Source of the DNA: Paenibacillus thiaminolyticus
GTDB taxonomy: Bacteria > Bacillota > Bacilli > Paenibacillales > Paenibacillaceae
Assembly: GCF_007066085.1 (NCBI RefSeq)
Contig: NZ_CP041405.1
Location: forward strand, 868,001-932,000
Reading direction: 5' to 3'
Length of the DNA stretch: 64,000 bases
Both the position numbers and the translations under genes were made by a program. This document shows, in pieces, positions 44,286 through 54,043 of the stretch; position 1 is the first letter of the stretch; each line of letters opens with the position of its first letter. The notes beneath the pieces were generated by a model. It saw only the letters and a program-made list of their open reading frames with translations, made no database searches and was not told the DNA's origin.

Positions 44286-45302
44286 CTACTTCACGAACCA
44301 TTGCAAAAGATCATCGATTTTCTTCATGTTCGCCGTTATCGCGCCGGATTGCCAATGGGTTCGCTCCGCCTTGTATACCTGTCCTTTCTGAACGGCCGCC
44401 AGCGATTTCCACAGTGGACTGTCGAGCAGCTGCTCGGCTTCTTTGTTCTCCTCTGCTGACCAAGAGCCGTTCGAAGGGAAGATAATGATATGATCCGCAT
44501 CGAGCTCGGGCAGCTTCTCCTCGGAGAGGATCGCATGATAATCAGTCATCTCTCGCGCAAACGGGTGCGGGGTAAGCCCCATATCCCGGTAAATAGTGCC
44601 GGTATACCGGTTCTTGACGCCGAATAAAGCCATCGTCTTGTCCCCGACATTCAGCCGGAGGACGGCGACCGTCTCCCCTTTGGTGGACTGGGACAACTTC
44701 TCCTTGGCATCGGTTATTTTTTCTTGGTACTGGGCGGCGGCGCTCTCGCCTTTTTCCGGAATACCAAGCAAGTCGGCGATTGCGGTCAAGACGTTGGCAG
44801 GATCGTCCAAGATGTCTTCCTTCAGCCGGTAGGTCGGCGCGATTTTGGAATACATCTCATATTTGGCGGCATCGGCGCCCCCGTCCACGATGATCAGATC
44901 GGGATTCGTCTCCAGCAGCGCCTCGATGCTGCCCGTGATGTCGAATAACGGCACGTCCAACCCGAGATATTCCTGCTTCCCCCAGCTTGGATGATACCAT
45001 TGCACGATTGGCTCCACGCCGAGAGCTACCATATAATCCTCTACATAGATGCCCGCTACCCGCTGCGGATGGGCGGGAATCTTCACCTCGCCGAATTCAT
45101 CCATGACCGTTCTCGTGCCGCCGGCTTCACTCTCCGTCCCTGATTGTGGCTTATCCTGGGTTCCCGCCGGGTGTGCTGACTGTTCCACACGGCCCGGCGC
45201 CTCGCCGCCGGCCTCCTGCTGCGCGCCGCAGCCTGCCGAGCCGAACATCAATACGAGCAATAACGCCGTCCATGCGGCCGTAAATCGAAAAGATCTGGAC
45301 AT
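44286..45302 (-). CDS. Iron-siderophore ABC transporter substrate-binding lipoprotein
   Basis: The 338-residue protein has a lipoprotein signal (lipobox GSAGC), a low-complexity Gly/Glu/Ser linker and a cluster A-type binding fold (VAGIYVEDYMVALGVEPIVQ, LIIVDGGADAAKYEMYSKI, YTGTIYRDMGLTPHPFAREM). It closely parallels the C-terminal domain of the downstream Btr protein, including WYHPSWG-KQEYLG versus THPGWG-MQDYLG. ATG 45302 is preferred over 45320, which has no ribosome site. A Fur box lies ~65 bases upstream. It captures ferric siderophore outside the membrane; the cognate FecCD-type permease is not in the window. Confidence 0.92.
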   Translation of the reverse strand: MSRSFRFTAAWTALLLVLMFGSAGCGAQQEAGGEAPGRVEQSAHPAGTQDKPQSGTESEAGGTRTVMDEFGEVKIPAHPQRVAGIYVEDYMVALGVEPIVQWYHPSWGKQEYLGLDVPLFDITGSIEALLETNPDLIIVDGGADAAKYEMYSKIAPTYRLKEDILDDPANVLTAIADLLGIPEKGESAAAQYQEKITDAKEKLSQSTKGETVAVLRLNVGDKTMALFGVKNRYTGTIYRDMGLTPHPFAREMTDYHAILSEEKLPELDADHIIIFPSNGSWSAEENKEAEQLLDSPLWKSLAAVQKGQVYKAERTHWQSGAITANMKKIDDLLQWFVK

Positions 45303-45366
45303 TTCCTCAACCACTCCCATGCAAGATGTATGTACCCGTAAGGTGATACTGAGAATTGTCGTTATT

Positions 45367-45385
45367 AATAATGATTCTCATTTTC
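45367..45385. promoter_or_regulatory. Fur box upstream of the siderophore-binding protein gene
   Basis: AATAATGATTCTCATTTTC matches the 19-base Fur consensus at most positions and sits inside a wider dyad (TGAGAAT ... ATTCTCA, 45349-45379). It lies between the MFS and lipoprotein genes. Confidence 0.8.
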
Positions 45386-45503
45386 ACCCGCCGGAATCCA
45401 TTCTAGCTCATGGGATATCGGCTGGCAATGCACATTCGCGACGGATTTCTTACACATTTTCAAGACACGGCGGACGATCCGGCTCCATGCTCTAGTTCTA
45501 GTT

Positions 45504-46709
45504 CTAGCTCGTCATGCCCGCTTCCGCTTGCGGAGCTCCCTTTCTCCTCATGGCGAATATGGCCGAGATAGCGATGAGCAGTACGCAGAATGAATACGGC
45601 AGTGATAAATGAGCCGTATATAATGCGGTGCCGGTAACCGGACCCAGGAACGAGCCTCCGCCCTGAAGCGCCGCGATATAGGAAGCGACCGTACGCTGCT
45701 CCTCATCCCGGACGGCCATCGAAGCTCCGGCGCTGTACCCCAGCAGCGTGAAGCCGATGCCGATGCCCAATACCGCGAAATCGAGATAAGCGAAGCGCAG
45801 CAGCGTCAGCAGTCCCAGCAGACCGAGCGCGACGAAGAGCAGCCCGACCCGCAGCACCCGCGACGGATGCCATTTCAAATATCTGCTGATGAAAATTTGC
45901 GAAGCGACCACCATGACGCCCGAGACGGCTAGGCCGAGACCGATAAGCTGCGTGGCGGCCTGGGCATCATAGCCTAATATGTCCTGTACATAAAACCCGA
46001 TTGTCACCTGAACAATGTTCAAGGCGAACGAGAGCAGAAGCCCTACCCACAAATAGAGCCGAACACGGCTGTCATTCGGAGATAGAGCAGGACGGGCGGC
46101 TTGCTTCCGCATCTTCCGTACCGGCTCCTCGGCGATGGTTGCCATGAAGAGCAGCGCGGTTACGAATAACAGCGTGGCGGCGCCATACATCGGGGCCGTA
46201 AGGCCGATCGCCGCCAAGCCCCCGCTCATCGCGGGACCAAGCACGAAGCCCAGCCCGTTGGCCGCCCCGAACAGAGCCATGCCCCGCGTGCGCGTTTCCG
46301 GAGTCGTCCAGCCCATCACATAAGCCTGCGCCATAGCCGGAATGCCGCCGAAGAAGAAGCCGGCGACCGTACGCAGGAGCAATAGCGTCCAGAACAATCC
46401 TGCGCTGGCGGTTCCGTTAAAATGGGCCTCTGCGTAATCCGCAAGCAGAGCGAACACGACCAGCGTCGCGACATAGATGACCATAATCGATGCGAGCATC
46501 TTTTTTCTGCCCATGAAGGTCATCCTCTCCCAGAAGTACCCGCCGAGAAGCCAGGTCAAGCCCGTGATGGAGACGAGACATCCGGATTGAAGCTCGCTCA
46601 GCCCCAGATGGCGGGACAGCGGCCCGATAATCGGATTGAACGCGGCGATCGAAATCATCCCGCACAATACAATAAGAAACATAATGCCCATTCTGAATTT
46701 CACAAGCAT
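45504..46709 (-). CDS. MFS transporter in the iron cluster, candidate siderophore exporter
   Basis: The 401-residue protein has twelve hydrophobic segments and MFS loop motifs (GGYFWERMTFMGRKKML, FFFGGIPAMAQAYVMGW). It lies on the same strand between a PchR-like regulator and the siderophore-binding lipoprotein, with Fur boxes on both sides, so export of a siderophore or its precursor is a reasonable inference. No siderophore biosynthesis genes are visible here. ATG 46709 follows GGAAAGGGGAGGC. Confidence 0.82.
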   Translation of the reverse strand: MLVKFRMGIMFLIVLCGMISIAAFNPIIGPLSRHLGLSELQSGCLVSITGLTWLLGGYFWERMTFMGRKKMLASIMVIYVATLVVFALLADYAEAHFNGTASAGLFWTLLLLRTVAGFFFGGIPAMAQAYVMGWTTPETRTRGMALFGAANGLGFVLGPAMSGGLAAIGLTAPMYGAATLLFVTALLFMATIAEEPVRKMRKQAARPALSPNDSRVRLYLWVGLLLSFALNIVQVTIGFYVQDILGYDAQAATQLIGLGLAVSGVMVVASQIFISRYLKWHPSRVLRVGLLFVALGLLGLLTLLRFAYLDFAVLGIGIGFTLLGYSAGASMAVRDEEQRTVASYIAALQGGGSFLGPVTGTALYTAHLSLPYSFCVLLIAISAIFAMRRKGAPQAEAGMTS

Positions 46710-46785
46710 GCCTCCCCTTTCCTGGCCAGTTCACTTCATTGGCCCGTTGCACGGCAATCCGCAGCATCAGCCTTGGCAGACGCGG

Positions 46786-46800
46786 ATGAGATTCGTTCTC
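46786..46800. promoter_or_regulatory. Possible Fur-like dyad upstream of the MFS gene
   Basis: TGAGATTCGTTCTCA is a short dyad of the TGAGA/TCTCA type found in Firmicute Fur sites, located about 80 bases before the MFS start. The match is weaker than for the neighbouring boxes. Confidence 0.4.
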
Positions 46801-46932
46801 AACGGTACCATGATACGATCGGGGAGAGGAGGCATGCTACCACCAGCCGGATTCATTAGCTGGTTATACGGATCCTGAGGAGCATACTGCTCCGTGAGGC
46901 AGTTGCGTTTTGGCTAGCTTCCTCCAGGGAGG

Positions 46933-47925
46933 CTAACTGTCATGGCTGAAGCTGGCCGAAGACCGCCGGACCAAGCTGCCCGGATTCATGCCATATTTCG
47001 CTCGGAACGCTTCCGCGAAATAGCTGGAATTCGAATAGCCCACCGCGCAGGATACATCGATGACATTTATCCCCCCTTCCATCAACAGGCGATAAGCCTT
47101 CTCCAGCCGCTGCTCCCGGAGGTAACCAAATACGGTCGCACCGTACATTTCCTTGAAGCCGGTCTTCAATTTGTAGTCGTTCAGTCCGATGAGCCGGGAC
47201 AGTTCGAGCAGCGAGGGCGGCTCCGCCATCCGCTCGAGCAGGATGTCCTTCGCTTCCCGGATTTTCAGCATATCGGTTCGTCCCAGCCTGGCGCCTCCCA
47301 GCGGGCCATCCGCCAGGAAGGAACGGAAGGCCATCGAGAGCAGCTCCAATACGCTGCATTCGATCTCGATATTGGTTGCTCTGCCGTTACGAGCATGCTC
47401 CATCAACCGGTTGAGGATGACCGTGGCTGCGGGAAGAGTCGTCTCCTGGAAGCTCCGGAATGAGCGCCAGCCCATAATTTGCGTAAAATCGACGCTTCTC
47501 GTTCCATCCAACGCTTCCATGAAATGATGAAAGCTCGTCACGGGAATGCCGATGCTTACCATCGTGAACGCTTCCCTCCCGCCGAATTCGAAGCAATAAT
47601 CCGCCTGATTGATGAATTGGAGCGAGGATATCCCCGGCATCATGCTGTATTCCTCGCCGTCGACCCGAAGGCCGCGCCCCCCTTGCACCGCGTAATTCAG
47701 TTCAACCATCGGCGCTTCCGTAGCGAGAGACAGCACGCAATCGCGATGCAACTCATATTCCGATAAGACGACCTCCATATCGTGGCGAGGGAGAAAGCGC
47801 CGGATTCCCCCTTCGCCGGCAGACGATGGCAGCCCCATCTGATCCGCACGGGCCCCGCTCCGGCTCGTCAGCCTTAGCTCATCGAAAAAGCGGTTGAAAT
47901 TGAGGTGAAAATCTGTCCCGTTCAT
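46933..47925 (-). CDS. AraC-family regulator, PchR-like
   Basis: The 330-residue protein has a PchR-type N-terminal sensing region (GIRRFLPRHDMEVVLSEYEL) and a C-terminal AraC double helix-turn-helix (SLLELSRLIGLNDYKLKTGF, VSCAVGYSNSSYFAEAFRAK). PchR-type proteins activate siderophore genes when the ferric siderophore is bound. A near-consensus Fur box lies directly upstream, so iron starvation should induce it. The MFS gene follows 223 bases downstream and is a likely target. Confidence 0.9.
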   Translation of the reverse strand: MNGTDFHLNFNRFFDELRLTSRSGARADQMGLPSSAGEGGIRRFLPRHDMEVVLSEYELHRDCVLSLATEAPMVELNYAVQGGRGLRVDGEEYSMMPGISSLQFINQADYCFEFGGREAFTMVSIGIPVTSFHHFMEALDGTRSVDFTQIMGWRSFRSFQETTLPAATVILNRLMEHARNGRATNIEIECSVLELLSMAFRSFLADGPLGGARLGRTDMLKIREAKDILLERMAEPPSLLELSRLIGLNDYKLKTGFKEMYGATVFGYLREQRLEKAYRLLMEGGINVIDVSCAVGYSNSSYFAEAFRAKYGMNPGSLVRRSSASFSHDS

Positions 47926-47951
47926 CTGGTGCGCCTCCGGTATGTAATCAG

Positions 47952-47970
47952 AATGATAATCATTCTCATT
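47952..47970. promoter_or_regulatory. Fur box upstream of the PchR-like regulator
   Basis: AATGATAATCATTCTCATT matches the Fur consensus GATAATGATAATCATTATC at nearly all core positions and ends 27 bases before the start codon. Confidence 0.88.
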
Positions 47971-48532
47971 ATTATAACGAAATCCTGTGAATCTGGCTAT
48001 CCATTCCGGAGGATCAGAGCAATTTTGATGTTCGAAGGGTCAATTTGGCCGGCGTATACGTAATATTGCGATTCGGCGAGGGCATTCCGGCCTCAATCAG
48101 GCTAAATATTAATGCGGTTTAATTAATAAAAATTATTGCCTGCGCAATTGTAAAAAAATATTCAATTCACACACGTTCTTCTTTTTCCTATATGATAGAG
48201 ATAAACAATTATCCTTATTTTTCTACCCCGTTCTATCTTCCGTTTCAAAGTCTTTCATTTCACGCGCTTTACATATTCGCCGCTTTACCGTTTACCGTTT
48301 TGGCCTATTCCCTTATTTGCTGTTCTTCGGTTTGCCGCAATGGGGTATAAGCTCTATTTCATAGAGTTTATATAACAACATTTCATAGAAAGGAGGGTTT
48401 GCCCAGTCTCCCGTCAGTTCGTCTTGCAACGTACTGAATCTAGTAAGAAAGGAGGGTGCGTAATAAAGTTAAAGGGTTTCAACTTTTGACGAAATACCGT
48501 GATCCAATTCAAAAATCAAAGGAGGAAATCGT
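47971..48532 (+). promoter_or_regulatory. Long leader of the LPMO gene with two extra Shine-Dalgarno-like elements
   Basis: No gene lies in this AT-rich stretch. A TATATGAT box near 48190 could be a -10 element, which would give an mRNA leader of about 330 bases. In it AGAAAGGAGGG occurs twice (48387-48397 and 48446-48456) without a properly spaced start codon, in addition to the real site AAAGGAGGA at 48520-48528. Such untranslated GAAAGGAGG sites (STAB-SD) stabilise mRNAs in Bacillus. Confidence 0.55.
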
Positions 48533-49882
48533 ATGAATCAGCTGCGCATGCCGAATCCATTCCTGTCCAAGCTGCTTCTTTCCTGCGGAGTCATGCTGGC
48601 CGCCATCGTCTGTATGGTACTGTTCGCCGATAAAGCGTTCGGGCACGGCTATGTCGAAGGTCCGGCGAGCCGGGCAGCCTTGTGCAAATCCGGTCAGAAC
48701 CAGGATTGTGGAGCGATCATATGGGAGCCGCAAAGTCTGGAAGCTCCGAAGGGCTTCCCGAATGCAGGTCCTGCCGACGGCAAGATTGCCAGCGCCAACG
48801 GCGCCTTCCCGAAGCTTGATGAGCAATCGGCTACCCGTTGGAGCAAGGTCAACATGTCTAGCGGACAAAATACGTTCAACTGGAAATTGACCGCGCCCCA
48901 TGCGACCTCCAGCTGGAAATACTACATTACGAAGCCCGGCTGGAACCCGAATGCCCCGCTTACCCGGGATTCATTCGTGCTGACTCCATTCTGCTCCGTG
49001 GACTATAAGGGAGCGCGCCCGCCATTCACCTACTCGGACACATGCAATGTTCCGGAGCGTACGGGCTACCACGTCATTCTCGCCGTCTGGGAGATTGCCG
49101 ATACGGCCAACGCCTTCTATAACGTCATCGACGTCAATTTCAGCGGCACCAATCCTGGCGACACCGAGCCGCCAACGGCGCCAACCGGCCTTGCCGTAAC
49201 GGGAACAACCGCCACGAGCGTATCGCTCTCATGGAGCGCCTCTACGGATAACGTAGGCGTGACGGGCTACCGCATCTACAACGGCAGCTCATTGGCCGCC
49301 TCCGTCTCGGGCTCCACGTTGAGCTATACGGTGAGCGGGCTCACCTCGAACACCTCCTATACCTTCTCGGTGCGAGCGGTGGATGCCGCTGGTAACGTGT
49401 CGGCCTCCAGCAATACCGTGATCGCGACGACGCCAGCCGTGCCGGTTGATACGGAAGCCCCGACCGCCCCGAGCGGTCTGCATGTCATGGGAACGCCGAC
49501 ATCCTCCAGCGTCTCCCTGATGTGGAATCCGTCCACTGACAATGTCGGCGTGACAGGCTATCGCATCTACAACAATGGCACGCTCGTTGCGACGGTATCC
49601 GGCAGCACGACGAGCTATGCCGTGACCGGCTTGACCGCCAATACGCAGTATACCTTCACCGTGCGCGCGTTCGATGCCGCCGGCAATGTATCCGCGGACA
49701 GCAATGCCGTAACGGCGAAGACCGCCGACGGCCCGGCCATTGCCGCCTGGGCGCCGAATACCGCGTATGCGGTTGGCGATCAAGTGACCTATAACGGCTC
49801 GGTCTATGAGTGCAGACAGCCGCATACTTCGCTGAACGGGTGGGAACCGCCGAACGTTCCCGCTTTGTGGACGCTGAAATAA
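48533..49882 (+). CDS. AA10 lytic polysaccharide monooxygenase with two FnIII domains and a CBM5/12
   Basis: The 449-residue secreted copper enzyme oxidatively cleaves crystalline chitin or cellulose. The signal peptide ends so that His38 ([12 protein letters not shown]) becomes the N-terminal copper-binding residue; the second histidine is in [11 protein letters not shown]. The catalytic domain spans about 38-205. Two fibronectin type III domains follow ([20 protein letters not shown] and its copy), then a C-terminal chitin-binding CBM5/12 ([30 protein letters not shown]-residues). Chitin is the more likely substrate because of the CBM. Confidence 0.95.
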   Translation: MNQLRMPNPFLSKLLLSCGVMLAAIVCMVLFADKAFGHGYVEGPASRAALCKSGQNQDCGAIIWEPQSLEAPKGFPNAGPADGKIASANGAFPKLDEQSATRWSKVNMSSGQNTFNWKLTAPHATSSWKYYITKPGWNPNAPLTRDSFVLTPFCSVDYKGARPPFTYSDTCNVPERTGYHVILAVWEIADTANAFYNVIDVNFSGTNPGDTEPPTAPTGLAVTGTTATSVSLSWSASTDNVGVTGYRIYNGSSLAASVSGSTLSYTVSGLTSNTSYTFSVRAVDAAGNVSASSNTVIATTPAVPVDTEAPTAPSGLHVMGTPTSSSVSLMWNPSTDNVGVTGYRIYNNGTLVATVSGSTTSYAVTGLTANTQYTFTVRAFDAAGNVSADSNAVTAKTADGPAIAAWAPNTAYAVGDQVTYNGSVYECRQPHTSLNGWEPPNVPALWTLK

Positions 49883-49906
49883 TCCGCGTGTCCCTATAAA
49901 ATGTAA

Positions 49907-49947
49907 ATCGCCCCCTACTTGGCCTTATTGGCCAGGTGGAGGGCGAT
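49907..49947. terminator. Hairpin after the LPMO gene
   Basis: A long imperfect stem (ATCGCCCCC...GGCC with GGCC...GGAGGGCGAT) is followed by CCTTTT. It overlaps the end of an IS1182-like remnant, so part of it was once coding. Confidence 0.6.
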
Positions 49948-50060
49948 CCTTTTCATGTTCTGTGCATTGGCACTCATCAATGCTTTGGCATCCGCAAAGC
50001 TTCGGTTCGCTCGTGTGGTATCGCAGTCGGTACATATACTTGCCAGAGCGGCTGAGCCGA
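49915..50060 (-). pseudogene. IS1182/IS5-group transposase, C-terminal scrap
   Basis: The minus strand reads TTRANRSFADAKALMSANAQ followed by NMKRIALHLANKAK and TAG (49915-49917). FADAK plus QNMKRIA are the typical C-terminal elements of IS1182-type DDE transposases; the region normally between them is deleted. Nothing upstream is open. Confidence 0.5.
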
Positions 50061-50154
50061 TTCAGCCTAGCCCGAGCGTCCACCATTCACGCGAATCCGT
50101 TCATCTGATGTAATTGGTTGCACAATCGATGCAAGCTGTTTTCGGCCTGAATGG

Positions 50155-52959
50155 TCACAGCTGTAAATAAAGCCGGTACAGCATTCGGGCAGCTTCCCCG
50201 CGCGTGACAGCCTCGCGAGCTTTAATCCGTTTATCGGCGGGAACATCGATCAAGCGCTGCTTCACAGCCAAGGACATGGTTGGCTTGGCCCAATTGGATA
50301 TCGTTTCTTTGTCCACGAATTGGTTCAGGTAAACCTCCGGATTCGTAGGGTAATAATAATTTTTCTTTTCATGCAAGGATCTTGCGCCGATCGCGGTCAT
50401 TTCTTCCCGGGATATCGTATGGTCCGGCTTAAACGTGCCATCTGGATAACCTTTAACGATATCCTTTTTTTCGGATGAAGCGATATATGGATGATGCCAT
50501 TGCGGCGGATGCACGTCTGAGAAACTCTCCGTCGCCGTTTCATCCAAAGCGTAAAAAGCTCTTACAAGCATGGCCGTGAATTCTGCACGGGTGAGCAGGG
50601 AATCGGGTTCAAAATTGCCATTGTCTTTCCCTTTAACGATTCCTTTGGAGGCCAGAAACTGTATCGCTTGCTTTAACTCCGGATCTCTATCGTCGACATC
50701 CGGGAAGGACTTGGAATTCTCGTCCACGAAATACGTCCCGGAACGGTTGATTTCCGCTTCCATGCCGTTTTTGGACGGATTGAACTTCCCGCCGATCGGC
50801 TGCACTTTTTTTCCATTCATATAGAACACGCTGGTATGTGTCGCGTCTGCATGATTCGCAGGCAGAATAAGCTGGATGTTGCTTGATATATTCGCAAGCT
50901 CCTGCCCTTGTTCATCTGCAAATTGTACGCGATAACCGCCGCTATTCTCTTTCACCAGATGAATGACGATAACCGGATGCGAATGGAAGAGGCGCTCTGC
51001 AGTCGCAACATTTAGCACCAGTGTCGCATCCCCCGCATGAACGGTAATAAAGTCGATATCTTTCCGACCGACTAAGCCATCCTTATACAGCTTGAACATA
51101 TATTCATTTTCTCTGGGCAAAGATAGAATTTCCGCATTTACGATCAGCTCTCTCGCAAGCGTAATCTCGTTCTCCGATAGCGTCTGCATTACCGCTGACT
51201 TCGCCTTTGACGCATTGCCTGCTAAGCGGTCAATCAGTTCGGGCGTTATGACGAGCTGGCCGCTAACAGGAGTCGGCTGTTCGCTGCTTGCGGCTGTGAT
51301 CACAAGCTCTCCCGCTTGCGTCAGTCCTTCCACGATAACCGAATTCTGCTTGTCAGCGACAGGAATAGACCGAACGGCAGTGAAATACGTATCGGGCAAC
51401 ATGCTGCCGTCTACGACATACAACAATAAGTAAGTGGTCTCGTCCGGAAAGCCGGCTCTGGTTGTCGTAGCCCGTACAATGGTTTGTCCGGATTTATTCG
51501 CTGTTATGACCGGTATGCCATTCACATTCGCTAAGGTTCCTATGCTCGGATCGTCAATGGTATACGTTATTTTGGTTCCGGGAAGCACATTGTTTGTGGT
51601 AATGAGCTGTTGTCCGCCAGGCTGCAGCATCGTGATAAACGGATACAGGCTGACTTCCGGATAAGTCCGTGTCGCAGGTTGAGCTTTTGTCTCAGGACGA
51701 TTACCAGTTGGTTTGTCTGTTGACCCAGAACGATTGCCAGTTGGATTGTTTGCTGTCCCAGAACGATCGCCAGTTGATTTGTTTGCTGTCCCTGAATAAT
51801 CGCCAGTTGATTTTCTTCCTTTTCCAGAGCGATTGCCAGATTCCGATTCTTTCGTGAACACAACAAGCTTCGGCAAGGCAGAAACACTATCTTCCCACGC
51901 CCACAAGGTCTGATCCTTTTTCAATACATAATTTTTAAATACATATTTCCCCTTTTGTATACCCTTGTCCTTATGGTGTACGGAAGCGATATTTGAAAGC
52001 CCGGGGAACACTTTACCGTTGCCAATTGACCAGAGCTTATCGTCCTTTCGCAAAGCATAAGTCGTATCGATATTCGAATCTGTTGGCTGTGAGCTAAATT
52101 GAACAATACCTCGCGCGCCTGTCGCTTTATGTAATTGGATCGGTATACTGTCGGGTTCATACATTGCCCAAGACCAGACCGTGCCATCTTTCTTATAGGC
52201 ATAGTTTGTATAACCGCCCATCTCTATGTTGACGATATCTACAAGCCCTTTGATTTCCTTTGGACCTTCGTTATTAAAATTAAATTGGTTTTGCGGCCAG
52301 TACATGTATGCCTCCCATTGCCATACCGAACCGTCTTTTTTAACCGCGTATACGTGACCGTCCGCAGATTTTATGGATACGACATCATCAAGCAGCTTGT
52401 ATTGAGCCGTCGACGAAGCTTTGCCTAATCGACCTACCCAACACCAAACCGAACCGTCTGATTTCAATACATACAAGGTCTTAAATTTTTGGTAGTTGCT
52501 GGAATAATCGGCAACGAGTGAAGTTACGTCATTTAAATCTTTGATACGCTTCGGAGTAGTCCTAGAACTATCTTTAAGATAGGTGTTGTTCCTATAATCC
52601 CAATACCATACGGTTCCGTCTTTTTTTAGCGCGGCATAGTTCATCATAAATCTACTTTCCCCGTCCCTGCCCTCGAACGAGAACTGTTTCACATCCTGCA
52701 AGCCCGGAATTTGCTTAAGCCTAGCTGTATAGAATGGATCGGAAGCATGAAGTGGATAACCGAAGATATCCCAATACCATACGGTTCCGTCCTTTTTTGC
52801 TAGAAGTATATTCCCATCAAGAATGTCGAAATCCTCGCCGATACGTGTATATTCCTGTTCGCTAACGGCACTTATGTCATTCCCTTTGGCTTGCACCGAA
52901 CCTGAATGAGACGTGAGGATTAACATAAGGCTTAACACCGCTGCCATCAATCGTTTCAT
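50155..52959 (-). CDS. Surface protein with RCC1/WD-like repeats, a TG-rich repeat linker and three SLH domains
   Basis: The 934-residue protein has a signal peptide (about 1-24), then roughly eight ~40-50-residue repeats each marked by KKDGTVWYW-like strands, as in RCC1-type beta-propellers (about 40-370). A linker follows with an 11-residue repeat (STGDYSGTANK and relatives, about 375-425), an Ig-like region (ITYTIDDPSIGTLANVNG) and a domain of unknown type. At the C-terminus three SLH domains (FPDVDDRDPELKQAIQFLAS, FSDVHPPQWHHPYI, and a diverged third with VTRGEAARMLYRLY) anchor it to pyruvylated secondary wall polymer. It is likely an S-layer-associated adhesin or scaffold; ligand unknown. 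Confidence 0.88.
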   Translation of the reverse strand: MKRLMAAVLSLMLILTSHSGSVQAKGNDISAVSEQEYTRIGEDFDILDGNILLAKKDGTVWYWDIFGYPLHASDPFYTARLKQIPGLQDVKQFSFEGRDGESRFMMNYAALKKDGTVWYWDYRNNTYLKDSSRTTPKRIKDLNDVTSLVADYSSNYQKFKTLYVLKSDGSVWCWVGRLGKASSTAQYKLLDDVVSIKSADGHVYAVKKDGSVWQWEAYMYWPQNQFNFNNEGPKEIKGLVDIVNIEMGGYTNYAYKKDGTVWSWAMYEPDSIPIQLHKATGARGIVQFSSQPTDSNIDTTYALRKDDKLWSIGNGKVFPGLSNIASVHHKDKGIQKGKYVFKNYVLKKDQTLWAWEDSVSALPKLVVFTKESESGNRSGKGRKSTGDYSGTANKSTGDRSGTANNPTGNRSGSTDKPTGNRPETKAQPATRTYPEVSLYPFITMLQPGGQQLITTNNVLPGTKITYTIDDPSIGTLANVNGIPVITANKSGQTIVRATTTRAGFPDETTYLLLYVVDGSMLPDTYFTAVRSIPVADKQNSVIVEGLTQAGELVITAASSEQPTPVSGQLVITPELIDRLAGNASKAKSAVMQTLSENEITLARELIVNAEILSLPRENEYMFKLYKDGLVGRKDIDFITVHAGDATLVLNVATAERLFHSHPVIVIHLVKENSGGYRVQFADEQGQELANISSNIQLILPANHADATHTSVFYMNGKKVQPIGGKFNPSKNGMEAEINRSGTYFVDENSKSFPDVDDRDPELKQAIQFLASKGIVKGKDNGNFEPDSLLTRAEFTAMLVRAFYALDETATESFSDVHPPQWHHPYIASSEKKDIVKGYPDGTFKPDHTISREEMTAIGARSLHEKKNYYYPTNPEVYLNQFVDKETISNWAKPTMSLAVKQRLIDVPADKRIKAREAVTRGEAARMLYRLYLQL

Positions 52960-53256
52960 TGTCGCCCTCCGCTAGAAATTCTCTTGTCAATCTCAATATT
53001 CTGCCTTCCGGATTCCCAACAGTAAGGCGATTGCCTGTCTTTCTTTTTCAATTTGGTTTCCCTCTCTTTTTTCTATTATTTCTCCTAATCCTTTCATCGG
53101 TTAAAAAGAGTTTAGATTTCACTTTCACCAAATTATTCATAATATATTCACTTGCCATAGTCAATGATTAATCCAAAGAATACCCCTTGGCATCATCCGA
53201 ATCCCGGAAGGTCCGACAACCATACTAGCGACCGGAGTTCCATAACTCAACAGGCA

Positions 53257-53284
53257 GAGGAGCTTGCTTATATGCAAGCTCCTC
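53257..53284. terminator. Strong hairpin in the gap between the SLH-protein and SMR genes
   Basis: An eleven-base perfect stem (GAGGAGCTTGC with GCAAGCTCCTC) is followed on the plus strand by TCTCTT. No plus-strand gene precedes it; it may end the SMR transcript on the minus strand or be a relic. Confidence 0.5.
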
Positions 53285-53521
53285 TCTCTTAAGCGGCGCC
53301 ACGGTCAATAGACCTCATAGCTTTGTCCCGTCTGCGCGCCTTCCACGCTCTAGCGATAGGCCAGCGCGACCTGCCGCACGGGAACAGGATCGAAGCCGGG
53401 AAAGATCTAAGCTGAGAACCGCCATGCGGCGCTGCGGTTGCCATGCATACAGATAGGCCGGGAAAAGAAATGTCTCATCCGAGCTCTCGTATGCAGCCGG
53501 ATGAGACCGGGGAGCGTTCCT

Positions 53522-53932
53522 TTATTCTCCTGTCCGGGCGCGATCTCCGACGAAGGCGGAGCCTGAATGGACCGCAGCCTGGCTGTCTTCGTGGACCGCG
53601 TTGCCGGCCGGCTTCTCCTGCCCGCCCACATTGAGCCCAATGACGCCCAAAATAATGAGCAGAATCGAGACGCCTTTGAGCAGCGTCATCGACTCCTGGA
53701 ACACCAGATATCCAATGACCGCGATCGCGGCCGTTCCGAGACCCGACCAGATCGCGTAGGCGACGCTGACCGGCACCTGCTTCAACGATAAGTTCAAGCT
53801 CGAGAACGCCAAAATATAAAAGACAATCATGAACACGGAAGGCCATAGCTTCGTAAATCCTTGCGACAGCTTCATCGATACCGTGCCGGCTATTTCGAGC
53901 ACAATGGCGAAGAACAAATATACCCAATGCAT
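53522..53932 (-). CDS. SMR-family multidrug/cation exporter
   Basis: The 136-residue protein has four transmembrane helices with the EmrE-like start WVYLFFAIVLEIAGTVSMKL, whose membrane-embedded Glu is the proton/substrate site, and the signature AYAIWSGLGTAAIAVIGYLV followed by FQE. A ~25-residue hydrophilic tail after residue 108 is longer than usual for SMR proteins (about 105-110 residues). It probably functions as a homodimer since no partner gene is adjacent. A good promoter lies ~110 bases upstream. Confidence 0.9.
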   Translation of the reverse strand: MHWVYLFFAIVLEIAGTVSMKLSQGFTKLWPSVFMIVFYILAFSSLNLSLKQVPVSVAYAIWSGLGTAAIAVIGYLVFQESMTLLKGVSILLIILGVIGLNVGGQEKPAGNAVHEDSQAAVHSGSAFVGDRARTGE

Positions 53933-54043
53933 GATGTGACGCTCACTCCTTTTTCCACATGGCCATGGCCGTCTCGAAATCTCGCGTTCTCGAACTCCAC
54001 GGTAATGATGGAACTATAATATATTTTCCGGTACCACTTAGGC

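Noticed and set aside
53933..54036. Guanidine-I (ykkC) riboswitch in front of the SMR gene
   Set aside because: The conserved motifs of that riboswitch are not present in the 100-base leader.
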